Shown in pieces: positions 36,975-44,062 of a DNA stretch of 44,062 bases (its first letter is position 1; every line of letters starts with the position of its first letter). Location: assembly GCA_016931185.1 (NCBI GenBank), contig JAFGFI010000272.1, positions 1-44,062 on the forward strand. Reading direction: 5' to 3'. This DNA is from Anaerolineae bacterium (GTDB lineage Bacteria > Chloroflexota > Anaerolineae > B4-G1 > SLSP01). Both the position numbers and the translations under genes were made by a program. The notes below the pieces were generated by a model that was given only the letters and a program-made list of their open reading frames with translations, had not been told where the DNA came from and made no database searches.

Positions 36975-37002
36975 TTGCGAAATTATACTTTTGTGGTAAA
37001 AT
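36975..37002 (+). promoter_or_regulatory. Promoter of tRNA-Arg
   Basis: TTGCGA (36975-36980), a 16-bp spacer and extended -10 TGGTAAAAT (36994-37002) end 14 bases before the first base of the tRNA. Confidence 0.7.
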
Positions 37003-37016
37003 TCTCTCTGTCTCAT

Positions 37017-37089
37017 GCCCCTGTAGCTCAGATGGATAGAGTATCGGCCTCCGAAGCCGGTGGCCCGCGTTCGACTCGCGGCAGGGGTA
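37017..37089 (+). tRNA. tRNA-Arg (anticodon CCG)
   Basis: A 73-base cloverleaf. The acceptor arms GCCCCTG and CAGGGGT have a G-U first pair, and the D arm is GCTC...GAGT. The anticodon stem TCGGC/GCCGG encloses loop CTCCGAA, giving anticodon CCG. The variable loop is four bases. The T arm CCGCG-TTCGACT-CGCGG is followed by discriminator A. CCA is not encoded. Confidence 0.93.
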
Positions 37090-37091
37090 CA

Positions 37092-37127
37092 CATCACCGC
37101 CCCGTGTAACGCTACGGGGCGGTGATG
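37092..37127 (+). terminator. Hairpin after tRNA-Arg
   Basis: CATCACCGCCCCGT pairs perfectly over 14 bp with 37114-37127 around an 8-base loop, two bases after the tRNA. There is no U-tract, so it may act in tRNA 3' processing or as a strong terminator stem. Confidence 0.65.
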
Positions 37128-37199
37128 CGTATCAAGCACAATTTAACAATTGCATATTGATATTTAGATTCCTTGAGGAATTTGCAAAAGAGGGCAACC

Positions 37200-38090
37200 C
37201 TACAATGCAGCCAACTCCGCGAATCCGGCCATATCAAGGGCCTCACATAACAAATCGTATTTCTCAGGAGCTAAGGGAACATTAGGCAAACGCGGTTCAC
37301 CACAATCAAATCCCAATCTGTACATTATCGCGCGCATTGCACCGAAAGAACCAAATGAATGAAGGACGCGCGTTACCCGGTTGGCGCGCAATTGCAGGTC
37401 CTGCGCGTGCAATAAAGCTCCTGCCTGGTAACTCCTATGAATTTCACGGTAGACGCCCGGCATAAAATTCAACGTAGATCCAATATTGCCCGATGCTCCA
37501 AACATTGCTGCAAAAAGGCATTGTTCATCCATGCCCGAAAAAGCAGTCCAGTCCTCATCCCGTAATTCTACAATATGTCTAAATTCATACATATTAGGGC
37601 CGGTATATTTTGCACCGCCTAAATTAGGAATACGCTTGAGCAATTCACACAGCAAGGAAACCGCATCTGTCTCTCCCCCAAACACATAAACCAAGAACGG
37701 CAATTCCGGCACCGCATGAGCAATCGTTTCATAGTGCAGGTAAATACTCTCCACCTGCCGTCTCACCGGCGGCAAAACACTACTTACGCCTGATGCGCCC
37801 GCATCGCGCGCGTGTTCGGCCAACAGAACTGCGTCGCGCGTTGCAACCGTTCCCACATGCACGATCACAGGCACGCGCCCGTGTACTTGATCGAGAACTG
37901 CCTCGGTCACTGCTTTGCGTTCTGGCACAGATAACCATAATCCCTCACCAGTAGTGCCACACACATAAAAACCATCCACCTGTTTATCCAATAAATACTC
38001 AATCAACTCGCGCAAAACCGGTAGATTCACGTCGCCCTGTACATCATAAGGCGTCAGCAATGCTGGCCAGATACCTCGGAACTTTGACAT
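37200..38090 (-). CDS. DapA/NanA (DHDPS/N-acetylneuraminate lyase) family protein
   Basis: A 296-residue TIM-barrel aldolase or dehydratase that works through a Schiff base. The GTTGEG loop is at 45-50, the catalytic-pair tyrosine is near 135 (PFLVYVFGG), and the Schiff-base lysine is Lys161 in GAKYTGPNMYEF. This last motif is closer in style to N-acetylneuraminate lyases than to lysine-pathway DapA. AGGAGG six bases before the ATG at 38090 sets the start. It is divergent from uxaC, so an acid-sugar aldolase or dehydratase role (hexuronate or sialate) is likelier than lysine synthesis. The specific substrate is not determinable here. Confidence 0.85.
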   Translation of the reverse strand: MSKFRGIWPALLTPYDVQGDVNLPVLRELIEYLLDKQVDGFYVCGTTGEGLWLSVPERKAVTEAVLDQVHGRVPVIVHVGTVATRDAVLLAEHARDAGASGVSSVLPPVRRQVESIYLHYETIAHAVPELPFLVYVFGGETDAVSLLCELLKRIPNLGGAKYTGPNMYEFRHIVELRDEDWTAFSGMDEQCLFAAMFGASGNIGSTLNFMPGVYREIHRSYQAGALLHAQDLQLRANRVTRVLHSFGSFGAMRAIMYRLGFDCGEPRLPNVPLAPEKYDLLCEALDMAGFAELAAL

Positions 38091-38137
38091 ACACAACCTC
38101 CTCATTAATCACTCAATTTCGAACTACGACGGCACTC

Positions 38138-38143
38138 ATTATA
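38138..38143 (-). promoter_or_regulatory. Putative -10 of the NanA-family gene
   Basis: TATAAT on the minus strand, about 47 bp before the ATG at 38090. No clear -35 is visible. Confidence 0.4.
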
Positions 38144-38166
38144 CAGCATTAAGAACGACAAGGGTC

Positions 38167-38189
38167 GGGTGGGCGTCAAAGTTTTGCAG
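38167..38189. repeat. Solo end of the 8213-type MITE
   Basis: GGGTGGGCGTCAAAGTTTTG followed by CAG matches both terminal repeats of the element at 8213-8432. It is nearly identical to the complement of the right end. No second end or internal palindromes are found nearby, so it is a remnant or a single-ended copy. Confidence 0.65.
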
Positions 38190-38248
38190 TAGCGGCTCAG
38201 ATTAAACTGGCCCAATCTCCTTGAACCGTCCCTTAAGAACTACCACAA

Positions 38249-38277
38249 TTGACATTTGCCCTGCTCTTAAGTAATAT
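38249..38277 (+). promoter_or_regulatory. uxaC promoter
   Basis: TTGACA (38249-38254), a 17-bp spacer and TAATAT (38272-38277) give a near-consensus promoter with a leader of about 94 nt. CTTAAG occurs on both sides of the -35 (38232 and 38265), and imperfect GGCC-AATCTCC repeats lie at about 38209 and 38280. These are possible operator half-sites. Confidence 0.65.
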
Positions 38278-38377
38278 AGGGCCATAATCTCCATTAACAC
38301 AAGATTGTAAAAGGGGGTAAGAGATTTGCAGCTTGTCTCCAATAATCCCTCATTAAATTTTACATAAGGATAGATCG

Positions 38378-39799
38378 ATGACCCAGGAAAAAACATTTTT
38401 AGCACAAGATCGTTATTTTGGCCCATCTGAGAAGCAGAAAAACATCGCCCTACAGTTGTATACGCAAGTGGCCGACCTGCCACTGGTCTGCCCGCACGGG
38501 CATGTGGATCCGCGTATGTTCGCCGATCCGGATTATACCTTCGGCACGCCCACAGAGATGTTGATCATTCCCGATCATTACGTCTTCCGTATGCTCTATT
38601 CTCAAGGTATTCCGTTGGAAAATTTAGGCATCCCGCGCGTCGACAGTGGACAGGTCGAACAGGATTATCGCAAGATCTGGCAGATCTTTGCCGAGAATTT
38701 CTATCTTTTTATGGGCACACCCAGTGGCATCTGGCTCAAGCAGGAACTGTATGAAGTCTTCGGCATTGATGAAAAGCTCACCGGAGAGAGTGCCCAAGCC
38801 ATCTACGATACAATAGCGGCTAAGCTGGCAATGCCCGCGTTCAAACCCCGCGCTCTCTTTGAGAAGTTCAACATCGAAGTTCTCTGCACCACCGACGCCG
38901 CTCACGATACACTCGAACATCACCAGGCCATTCGCGATTCGGGCTGGTCGGGAACCGTTATCCCCACCTTCCGCCCGGATGCTGTCGTAAACCTGGGATC
39001 GCCCGGCTGGCGTGAGAACGTAAATAAGCTCAGTGACGCTGTTGGCTATAATGTAGATAGTTATACTAACCTCGTCCACGCACTCGAGGAACGCCGTGTG
39101 TTTTTCAAAATGATGGGAGCGCGCGCCACTGATCACGCCGCGCTCACCGCCTACACGGGTGAACTGTCACTACAGGAGGCCGATGCCATTTTCCAACGCG
39201 CGCTCAAAGGCAAAGCAAGCGACGAGGATGCGACACGCTTCACGGGTCACATGTTGATAGAAATGGCGCGTATGAGCATTGAAGATGGGCTGGTCATGCA
39301 GCTCCACGTTGGTTCTTTCCGCAATCATAACCCGGTAATCTTCGACACGTTTGGAGCAGACAAGGGCTGCGATATCCCCATCACATCTGAGTTCACGCGC
39401 GACCTGCGCCCGCTGCTTGCCAAGTACGGCAACGATACCCGCTTGCATCTCATCCTCTTCACGCTCGATGAGACTACCTACTCCCGCGAGTTAGCAACGC
39501 TGGCAGGTCACTATCCCACGATCAAGATCGGCCCACCCTGGTGGTTCCACGATAGTCTGAACGGGATGCAGCGTTACTTCGAGGCCATCATGGAGACAGC
39601 CGGTATCTACAACACTGCCGGCTTCAACGATGATACCCGCGCCTTTCCCTCCATCCCCGCCCGCCACGATGTATGGCGACGCGCAGCAGCGAATTGGGTA
39701 GCGGGTTTGGTCGCGCGCGGCCTTGTTGATATGGAAGATGCCAGTATCATGATTTATGAATTAGCCTATAACCTGGCAAAAAAGGCCTATAACTTATAG
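38378..39799 (+). CDS. uxaC: Uronate isomerase (glucuronate/galacturonate isomerase)
   Basis: A 473-residue amidohydrolase-fold isomerase that converts D-glucuronate to D-fructuronate and D-galacturonate to D-tagaturonate. The N-terminal metal motif is PHGHVDP (His40, His42). Family stretches such as DHYVFRMLYSQGI, MGTPSGIWLKQELYEVFGI, LQLHVGSFRNHN-like text (MQLHVGSFRNHNP) and TAGIYNTAGFNDDTRAF support the call. The length is normal. AAGGA precedes the ATG by about eight bases. It has its own promoter and is followed by a hairpin and an AEC transporter. The other enzymes of hexuronate catabolism (uxuAB, kdgK, eda) are not in the window. Confidence 0.95.
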   Translation: MTQEKTFLAQDRYFGPSEKQKNIALQLYTQVADLPLVCPHGHVDPRMFADPDYTFGTPTEMLIIPDHYVFRMLYSQGIPLENLGIPRVDSGQVEQDYRKIWQIFAENFYLFMGTPSGIWLKQELYEVFGIDEKLTGESAQAIYDTIAAKLAMPAFKPRALFEKFNIEVLCTTDAAHDTLEHHQAIRDSGWSGTVIPTFRPDAVVNLGSPGWRENVNKLSDAVGYNVDSYTNLVHALEERRVFFKMMGARATDHAALTAYTGELSLQEADAIFQRALKGKASDEDATRFTGHMLIEMARMSIEDGLVMQLHVGSFRNHNPVIFDTFGADKGCDIPITSEFTRDLRPLLAKYGNDTRLHLILFTLDETTYSRELATLAGHYPTIKIGPPWWFHDSLNGMQRYFEAIMETAGIYNTAGFNDDTRAFPSIPARHDVWRRAAANWVAGLVARGLVDMEDASIMIYELAYNLAKKAYNL

Positions 39800-39803
39800 C
39801 CAG

Positions 39804-39837
39804 AGAGCGGACAAGTTTATTAACACTTGTCCGCTCT
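39804..39837 (+). terminator. Hairpin after uxaC
   Basis: AGAGCGGACAAGT pairs perfectly over 13 bp with 39825-39837 around TTATTAAC, five bases after the stop. The U-tract is short, so some readthrough into the transporter gene is possible. Confidence 0.7.
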
Positions 39838-39890
39838 TAATAGATTGATGTATGCACACCCTATCCACGCAAAGCATAAAGGTGGTGTAA

Positions 39891-40817
39891 GTGCCCGATT
39901 CTACTATCACGACCAAAGTTATCGTCAACCTCTTGCTTATAGCTTTAGGATATTCTATCAAAAAAGTCGGTTTCATCTCACGGGAAGAAGGACAGACGCT
40001 GAACCGGCTGGTCCTCTACCTCACACTGCCCGCAATGAATCTAAAAGTCATCAGTGGCGCAGAATTGCCCTGGCAACTCTTGATCCTGCCCGTGGTTTTT
40101 CTCGGTGCAGGTGTAGGGATCAGCCAACTGGGTAAATTCCCGGCGCGCGCGCTCAAACTGTCACGTCCCGATACAGGTACATTCGTCATCTCACTCTGTG
40201 GCGTCATGGGATCACTGGCCTATCCCTTCGTCGAGGCCGGCTATGGAGATGAGGGTATCCGCGCCGTCGCCATCTGCGACTTGGGAAATGCACTCGCCAT
40301 TTTTGGGATGGCCTACTACACCTCTTTCCAGTACGCAAACGAGGGTGACTTCAGCCCGCGCCAGATATACAAAAAAGTCATTACCTTCTTCCCTCTCCAC
40401 GCCTTCCTGGCCGCCATTGCTCTCAACATCGCCAATATCGAGTTGTGCGGTTTACCCGGCGAATTTGTCGATGCCCTGGCTTCCATCAACTCCCCTCTGA
40501 TGCTGCTCTCCCTGGGTATTTACCTGGAACTGGACATCTCGTGGGATGAGAGCAAAATCCTACTCACGCACCTGGTTTACAAATATGGGCTAGGGCTGCT
40601 CGTTTCTCTCTTTTGCATCTTCGCGCTACCCTTCACGGGCGCCGCACGCGCCGTGACATTTCTACTGCCCCTTATGCCTACATCGCTTTCGACACTCCTC
40701 TACTCCGTGGAGCAGGAACTCAATCCCCGCCTGGCTGCGATGATCATCTCACTGACAATGGTGGTGAGTTTAGTCATCACAACAGTAATGGTGCTAGGAT
40801 TTCGGGAGGCATTTTAA
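39891..40817 (+). CDS. AEC family transporter (auxin efflux carrier-like)
   Basis: A 308-residue permease with about ten hydrophobic helices and the AEC hallmarks: LGYSIKKVGFIS, LNRLVLYLTLPAMNLKVI near the N-terminus, and LMPTSLSTLLYSVEQ near the C-terminus. Bacterial AEC proteins move organic acids such as malate or malonate. Placement after uxaC suggests a sugar-acid or its product, but the direction and substrate are unknown. The start is GTG with AAAGGTGG upstream. It ends at a hairpin shared with the convergent universal stress gene. Confidence 0.85.
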   Translation: MPDSTITTKVIVNLLLIALGYSIKKVGFISREEGQTLNRLVLYLTLPAMNLKVISGAELPWQLLILPVVFLGAGVGISQLGKFPARALKLSRPDTGTFVISLCGVMGSLAYPFVEAGYGDEGIRAVAICDLGNALAIFGMAYYTSFQYANEGDFSPRQIYKKVITFFPLHAFLAAIALNIANIELCGLPGEFVDALASINSPLMLLSLGIYLELDISWDESKILLTHLVYKYGLGLLVSLFCIFALPFTGAARAVTFLLPLMPTSLSTLLYSVEQELNPRLAAMIISLTMVVSLVITTVMVLGFREAF

Positions 40818-40850
40818 GTATAAAATTTAGAGAGGCTCAGTACAAAATAC

Positions 40851-40899
40851 ACCGGCGTAAAACGCAAGATACAAATGGTTTTTTACGTTTTACGCCGGT
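40851..40899. terminator. Bidirectional hairpin between convergent operons
   Basis: ACCGGCGTAAAACG (40851-40864) pairs perfectly over 14 bp with 40886-40899. It lies between the AEC gene (+) and the universal stress gene (-). The inner arms match the hairpin at 246-277. Confidence 0.7.
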
Positions 40900-40915
40900 A
40901 GCAATTTGGAGTATG

Positions 40916-41740
40916 CTAACGATGACGCACAACCAATGTTGGGCGCCCGGCCTGTTCAACAATAGTGTCTGTAATACTACTGACAAAGTAACGCCGAAGG
41001 CTCTGAGCGGCATACGTTGACCCAAGCGCTACCAGGTCGTATTCACCTTCACGGATCTCAGCCAGGATTTGCTCCATGACAGCTCCATGCCGGAGTTTGA
41101 TACTGGCCTCAATTCCCAGATCACGCAATGTCTCATGGCAGAGCTTGAGATTCCGTCCCTGTGGCGTATCCGTTTGCAGAAGCGCACCCCAGGCATCTTC
41201 AATATCACGCAAAATAGGATAACTGAGTTGGGGTTGTGGAACAACATAGAGCAAAGTCACTGTGGCCCCGGTCGCCAGTGCAATAAGCTGCACCTTTTCG
41301 ATAGTCTCTGTCGGATACCACAGATCCCCACTACACAGCAAGATATTGCGAACGGCAGGACGGTCATTGGGAACAACCAACACAGGGGCTGCCACATCGC
41401 GCAGAATACGGCGGGTAGAGGGGCCGCGTAGCCAACGCCGGAGGAACCACCCGCGTTCTAGCAGGCCAACGACGACCAGATCATAAGCTATTGACATCGT
41501 TTGCGAGACAACAGCGCGGCGCAGAAACTCGGGACGAATCACGGTATCACAATCTAATCCGACTTCTGTCAAGTGTACACAAACATTATCCAGAACAGAG
41601 ACTAACTCTGGCTTATGATCGGGATGTTCAAGCGCGCCCAAGACCGTCACCACAGCCTGCAACATTTGTGCGAGCCGAATTCCAAAAGCCAAAGCAGCAT
41701 CACTCGAAGGTGTATTATCCGTACATAACAACAAGTGCAT
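40916..41740 (-). CDS. Tandem universal stress protein (two UspA domains)
   Basis: About 274 residues from the ATG at 41740. The upstream extension overlaps the previous gene and looks non-coding. Two Usp folds occur: 1-130 (MHLLLCTDNTPSSDAALAFG, ending STRRILRDVAAPVLVVPN) and 135-274 (RNILLCSGDLWYPTET, ending SSITDTIVEQAGRPTLVVRH). The G-x2-G-x9-G(S/T) nucleotide loop is not clearly intact in either half, so ATP binding is uncertain. It lies 13 bp after the chromate-transporter gene and ends the pst unit. Confidence 0.85.
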   Translation of the reverse strand: MHLLLCTDNTPSSDAALAFGIRLAQMLQAVVTVLGALEHPDHKPELVSVLDNVCVHLTEVGLDCDTVIRPEFLRRAVVSQTMSIAYDLVVVGLLERGWFLRRWLRGPSTRRILRDVAAPVLVVPNDRPAVRNILLCSGDLWYPTETIEKVQLIALATGATVTLLYVVPQPQLSYPILRDIEDAWGALLQTDTPQGRNLKLCHETLRDLGIEASIKLRHGAVMEQILAEIREGEYDLVALGSTYAAQSLRRYFVSSITDTIVEQAGRPTLVVRHR

Positions 41741-41753
41741 ACTTATTTTTTCC

Positions 41754-42272
41754 CTAACGAAACAGAAGAATACCCAGAATGCCGGCAGCCAGCAAGACAA
41801 GCGTAGGCGGAACTTTGAAGACAGTAAGCGCAAGCAAACTCCCTAATCCTAATACGATAGGAGACCATTCTTGCCAACCCTTTTCGCCGACAACCTGGTA
41901 AGCAGTAACACAGAGTAACGCCGCCAGAGCCGGAGCTAACCCCTTGACAAAGCTGGCAATCCAGGATTCACTGCGCAGCCGCGTGAGGAGCGCGGCAATA
42001 ATAAGCATAATGATTGTAGGCGGGAGAATTGCGCCCAGGCAGGCCATCAAAGCCCCCGGAACTCCCGCCACCCGGTAGCCAACAAAGGTGGCCAGTTGGA
42101 GAGCATCGGATCCTGGCAAAACGCTCGAATATCCTACCGCCTCCACAAACTCTTCACGACTCATCAGTTTACCCACTGATTCAGTGTAAAGCAGTCCCAC
42201 CGAAGCCGAACCAGAAGTAGTCAACAAATTCACCTTGAGAAATGTAAGGAACAGCAGCCACAAGTTGTTCAT
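41754..42272 (-). CDS. Half-size chromate transporter family (CHR) protein
   Basis: A 172-residue single-CHR-domain membrane protein. The core reads YSSVLPGSDALQLATFVGYR followed by VAGVPGALMACLGAILPP, matching the CHR pattern with PGSDA in place of the usual PGPNA. Short CHR proteins normally occur as adjacent pairs of opposite topology, but no second half is in this window. It follows pstB by 12 bp. Export of chromate or another oxyanion is the family role. Given the pst genes, an oxyanion link is plausible. Confidence 0.8.
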   Translation of the reverse strand: MNNLWLLFLTFLKVNLLTTSGSASVGLLYTESVGKLMSREEFVEAVGYSSVLPGSDALQLATFVGYRVAGVPGALMACLGAILPPTIIMLIIAALLTRLRSESWIASFVKGLAPALAALLCVTAYQVVGEKGWQEWSPIVLGLGSLLALTVFKVPPTLVLLAAGILGILLFR

Positions 42273-42284
42273 ATTGCCTCCAAC

Positions 42285-43043
42285 TTAATAAAGTTCTCCC
42301 TCCAAATAGGCCCGCGTCTTCGCTTGTTGAGGATGCTGAAGCACTTGCTCGGCTGGTCCGTGCTCAATCAACTCGCCCAAATACATAAAAACTACGTAAT
42401 CGGCCAAGCGACGCGCCTGCCGCAAGACGTGGGTCACCAGAACAATAGTATAGTTCTTCTTCAATTCGACCAGCCGCCCCTCGATCCGTTGGGCCGATAT
42501 GGGATCGAGAGCCGAAGTTACCTCGTCACACAGTAGCACCTCAGGTTCGACTGCCAGCCCACGAGCCAGGCAGAGTCGCTGCTGTTGTCCAATAGATAAC
42601 GCTGTGGCCGGCGCACTGAGACGTCCCTTCACTTCATCCCATAAACCGGCAGCACGCAATTCTTTCTCCACAATACCATTCAAAACTTCACGTTGGTGTA
42701 CGCCATACAAACGCGGCCCATAAGCCACATTATCGTAAATTGACATTGGGAGCGGGAAAGGTCGCTGGGCTAACAGGCCAATACGCTTGCGTACTTCCGT
42801 CACATCCACACCTGGGGCATACACATCTTGCCCATCAAATAAGATCTGCCCCCACACACGCACGCCGTCCACCAGCTCAGTCAAGCGGCTGATAGAACGC
42901 AGTAGTGTCGTTTTGCCGCACCCCGACGGCCCAATAATAGCCGTGATCTGGTGGGCCGGGATATCCACACTGACGTCGCGGATCGCCCGTTGGCCTCCAT
43001 AAGCGACGTTTAATCCCTGAATCTGAATAAGCGGTTCAATCAT
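42285..43043 (-). CDS. pstB: Phosphate ABC transporter ATP-binding protein
   Basis: A 253-residue ATPase of the Pst importer. Walker A is [17 protein letters not shown], the Q-loop region is [21 protein letters not shown] with PRLYGV (PstB-typical), the signature is [16 protein letters not shown], and Walker B is [13 protein letters not shown]. The ATG at 43043 is set by AAGGA seven bases upstream. A TTG directly before it is unlikely. The gene is 10 bp downstream of pstA. Tungstate or molybdate ATPases are close relatives, but the pstC/pstA neighbours favour phosphate. Confidence 0.88.
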   Translation of the reverse strand: MIEPLIQIQGLNVAYGGQRAIRDVSVDIPAHQITAIIGPSGCGKTTLLRSISRLTELVDGVRVWGQILFDGQDVYAPGVDVTEVRKRIGLLAQRPFPLPMSIYDNVAYGPRLYGVHQREVLNGIVEKELRAAGLWDEVKGRLSAPATALSIGQQQRLCLARGLAVEPEVLLCDEVTSALDPISAQRIEGRLVELKKNYTIVLVTHVLRQARRLADYVVFMYLGELIEHGPAEQVLQHPQQAKTRAYLEGELY

Positions 43044-43053
43044 CAAAATTTCC

Positions 43054-43905
43054 TTAGCGTATAATATGTCGGGATAACCGGCGGGTTAGTCCACGACTCC
43101 CCAAACTTAACCCAAGTACAATAATTGTCAAAATCAATGCAGATGCGTACGCGCGCTCTTGTACTTCTGGGACCGGGGTGCCGAGTTGAAAAAATACGGC
43201 CAACGGTAATGATGCCACCGGTCGCAACAATGTAGTCGGCAAACGATCGGTATACCCTGCTGTGAATAATACCGAAGCAGCATCCCCAATGCCCCGTCCG
43301 AAAGCCAGCAAGATGGCGGTCAACAATCCCGGCGCACTTTGCCGGAGGATCACGCGCATTGCGGTTTCCAGGTGTGTAGCACCCATTGCATACGAGACTT
43401 CTTTTAACTCCGGCGGGATCATCATCATCACCTCATCCATCGTCCGGACCAGTACAGGGAATTCCAGGAGTGCCAGCGCGATAATTCCCCCCAAGAGCGA
43501 GGCGCGCAGTCCCAAGACAATCATTAACGTAAACCCAAACGCACCATAGACGATGGAAGGAACACTCCACAACACGTCCAATGAAAGCCTGATAAAGTCT
43601 AACAAACGGCTATGTTTGGCAAAAACTTGAAGATAGAGTACCACGGCCAGGCTGGGGAAAAAACTCAATAACGTTGCCGCGCTCACCAACACCAATGAAC
43701 CGACAATTGCATTGAGGATTCCCCCTTCCTTGCCCAAGTAGTATCCCCCTTTGGGGACTTGAGTGAGCATTGCCCAATTTAAAGCCGGCAATCCCTTAAT
43801 CACTACCGTTACCAGGATAGTCACAACGCTGCCCGCGACTAATACCAGGGAGAGCAACATCAGTCCTTGCATCAGTCGCTCCTCAAAATGCTTATTGATT
43901 TTCAT
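43054..43905 (-). CDS. pstA: Phosphate ABC transporter permease PstA
   Basis: A 283-residue permease with six membrane helices. PstA features are the [23 protein letters not shown] opening (part: [14 protein letters not shown]), [11 protein letters not shown], the coupling loop [22 protein letters not shown] and [21 protein letters not shown] lies five bases before the ATG. It follows pstC by nine bases and precedes pstB. Confidence 0.9.
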   Translation of the reverse strand: MKINKHFEERLMQGLMLLSLVLVAGSVVTILVTVVIKGLPALNWAMLTQVPKGGYYLGKEGGILNAIVGSLVLVSAATLLSFFPSLAVVLYLQVFAKHSRLLDFIRLSLDVLWSVPSIVYGAFGFTLMIVLGLRASLLGGIIALALLEFPVLVRTMDEVMMMIPPELKEVSYAMGATHLETAMRVILRQSAPGLLTAILLAFGRGIGDAASVLFTAGYTDRLPTTLLRPVASLPLAVFFQLGTPVPEVQERAYASALILTIIVLGLSLGSRGLTRRLSRHIIR

Positions 43906-43914
43906 AATGACTCC

Positions 43915-44062
43915 TTACGCGGCGGCCTTGATAGCCCGGGACAGGACAATACGCGCAATAACCGTAAAAAGCAATACGACGACCAAGAGGACCAGAGCCG
44001 CGGCCAACAATGCTGCATCGTACAGCGGAATGGACATCATCTCCCCATAATTATTAGCGATA
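43915..44062 (-). CDS. pstC: Phosphate ABC transporter permease PstC, C-terminal fragment (cut by the window edge)
   Basis: The open frame runs from the window edge to TAA at 43915-43917 and encodes 49 residues: IANNYGEMM, then a membrane helix ([20 protein letters not shown]) and RAIKAAA. The ANNYGE motif and last helix match the PstC end. The rest, and any pstS, lie outside the window. Confidence 0.8.
   Translation of the reverse strand, partial: IANNYGEMMSIPLYDAALLAAALVLLVVVLLFTVIARIVLSRAIKAAA

Noticed and set aside
43054..44062. Whether the pst-like genes are a tungstate (Tup) system
   Set aside because: Tup systems have one permease gene. Here PstA- and PstC-type permeases are both present, with a PstB-type ATPase.

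Overview
The window looks like a chromosomal segment of a Chloroflexota bacterium, probably Anaerolineae-like. This is inferred from gene content, not from a marker gene. The supporting features are a mevalonate-pathway decarboxylase, a giant BTAD/NB-ARC/TPR regulator, TP-rich surface proteins with FSD-x-x-SGW sandwich domains, a DUF2723 membrane protein, a cNMP/bPH2 fusion, and extended -10 promoters, two of which would give leaderless mRNAs. Base composition is near 50% GC. No phage, CRISPR array or complete insertion sequence is visible.

Layout. Bases 1-411 hold a MITE-like repeat and a hairpin. Bases 412-4059 (-) encode a SARP-like ATPase/TPR regulator. It is divergent from 4297-8209 (+), which encodes an IclR-type regulator fused to an FMN-binding split-barrel domain, followed by an ABC importer (ATPase, permease, NMT1/THI5-type lipoprotein) resembling RibXY/ThiXYZ systems. 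The promoter of this cluster overlaps a perfect 40-bp palindrome made of two identical dyads. A MITE with a 9-bp target duplication is inserted at the stop codon of the binding protein. Bases 8678-9733 (+) encode a mevalonate-pathway decarboxylase, convergent with glgC (-). Then come def-mrp, a cNMP/bPH2 membrane protein, and a gyrA / zinc-ribbon cold-shock / glycosyltransferase operon (all -).

Bases 19158-28443 (+) hold a putative membrane metallopeptidase and the cell-shape operon mreB-mreC-mreD-PBP2, which continues into a large DUF2723 protein. Bases 28486-36808 (-) carry a flippase-like membrane protein, four secreted or lipid-anchored proteins sharing FSD-x-x-SGW-type beta-sandwich domains, mtaB, and a small membrane protein. 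A tRNA-Arg(CCG) with promoter and strong hairpin follows at 37017-37089. Bases 37200-40817 hold a DapA/NanA-family lyase divergent from uxaC and an AEC transporter. Bases 40916-44062 (-) are a pstC(partial)-pstA-pstB / half-size chromate transporter / universal stress protein operon.

The most interesting candidate system is the IclR-split-barrel fusion with its double operator and adjacent importer. I propose, as inference, that the flavin-binding-type domain reads the cofactor pool and controls uptake of a flavin or other vitamin-like substrate without an FMN or TPP riboswitch. Secondary points are two MITE families (one with compensatory changes in its hairpin), leaderless promoters, and an HExxH membrane protein of unknown family.
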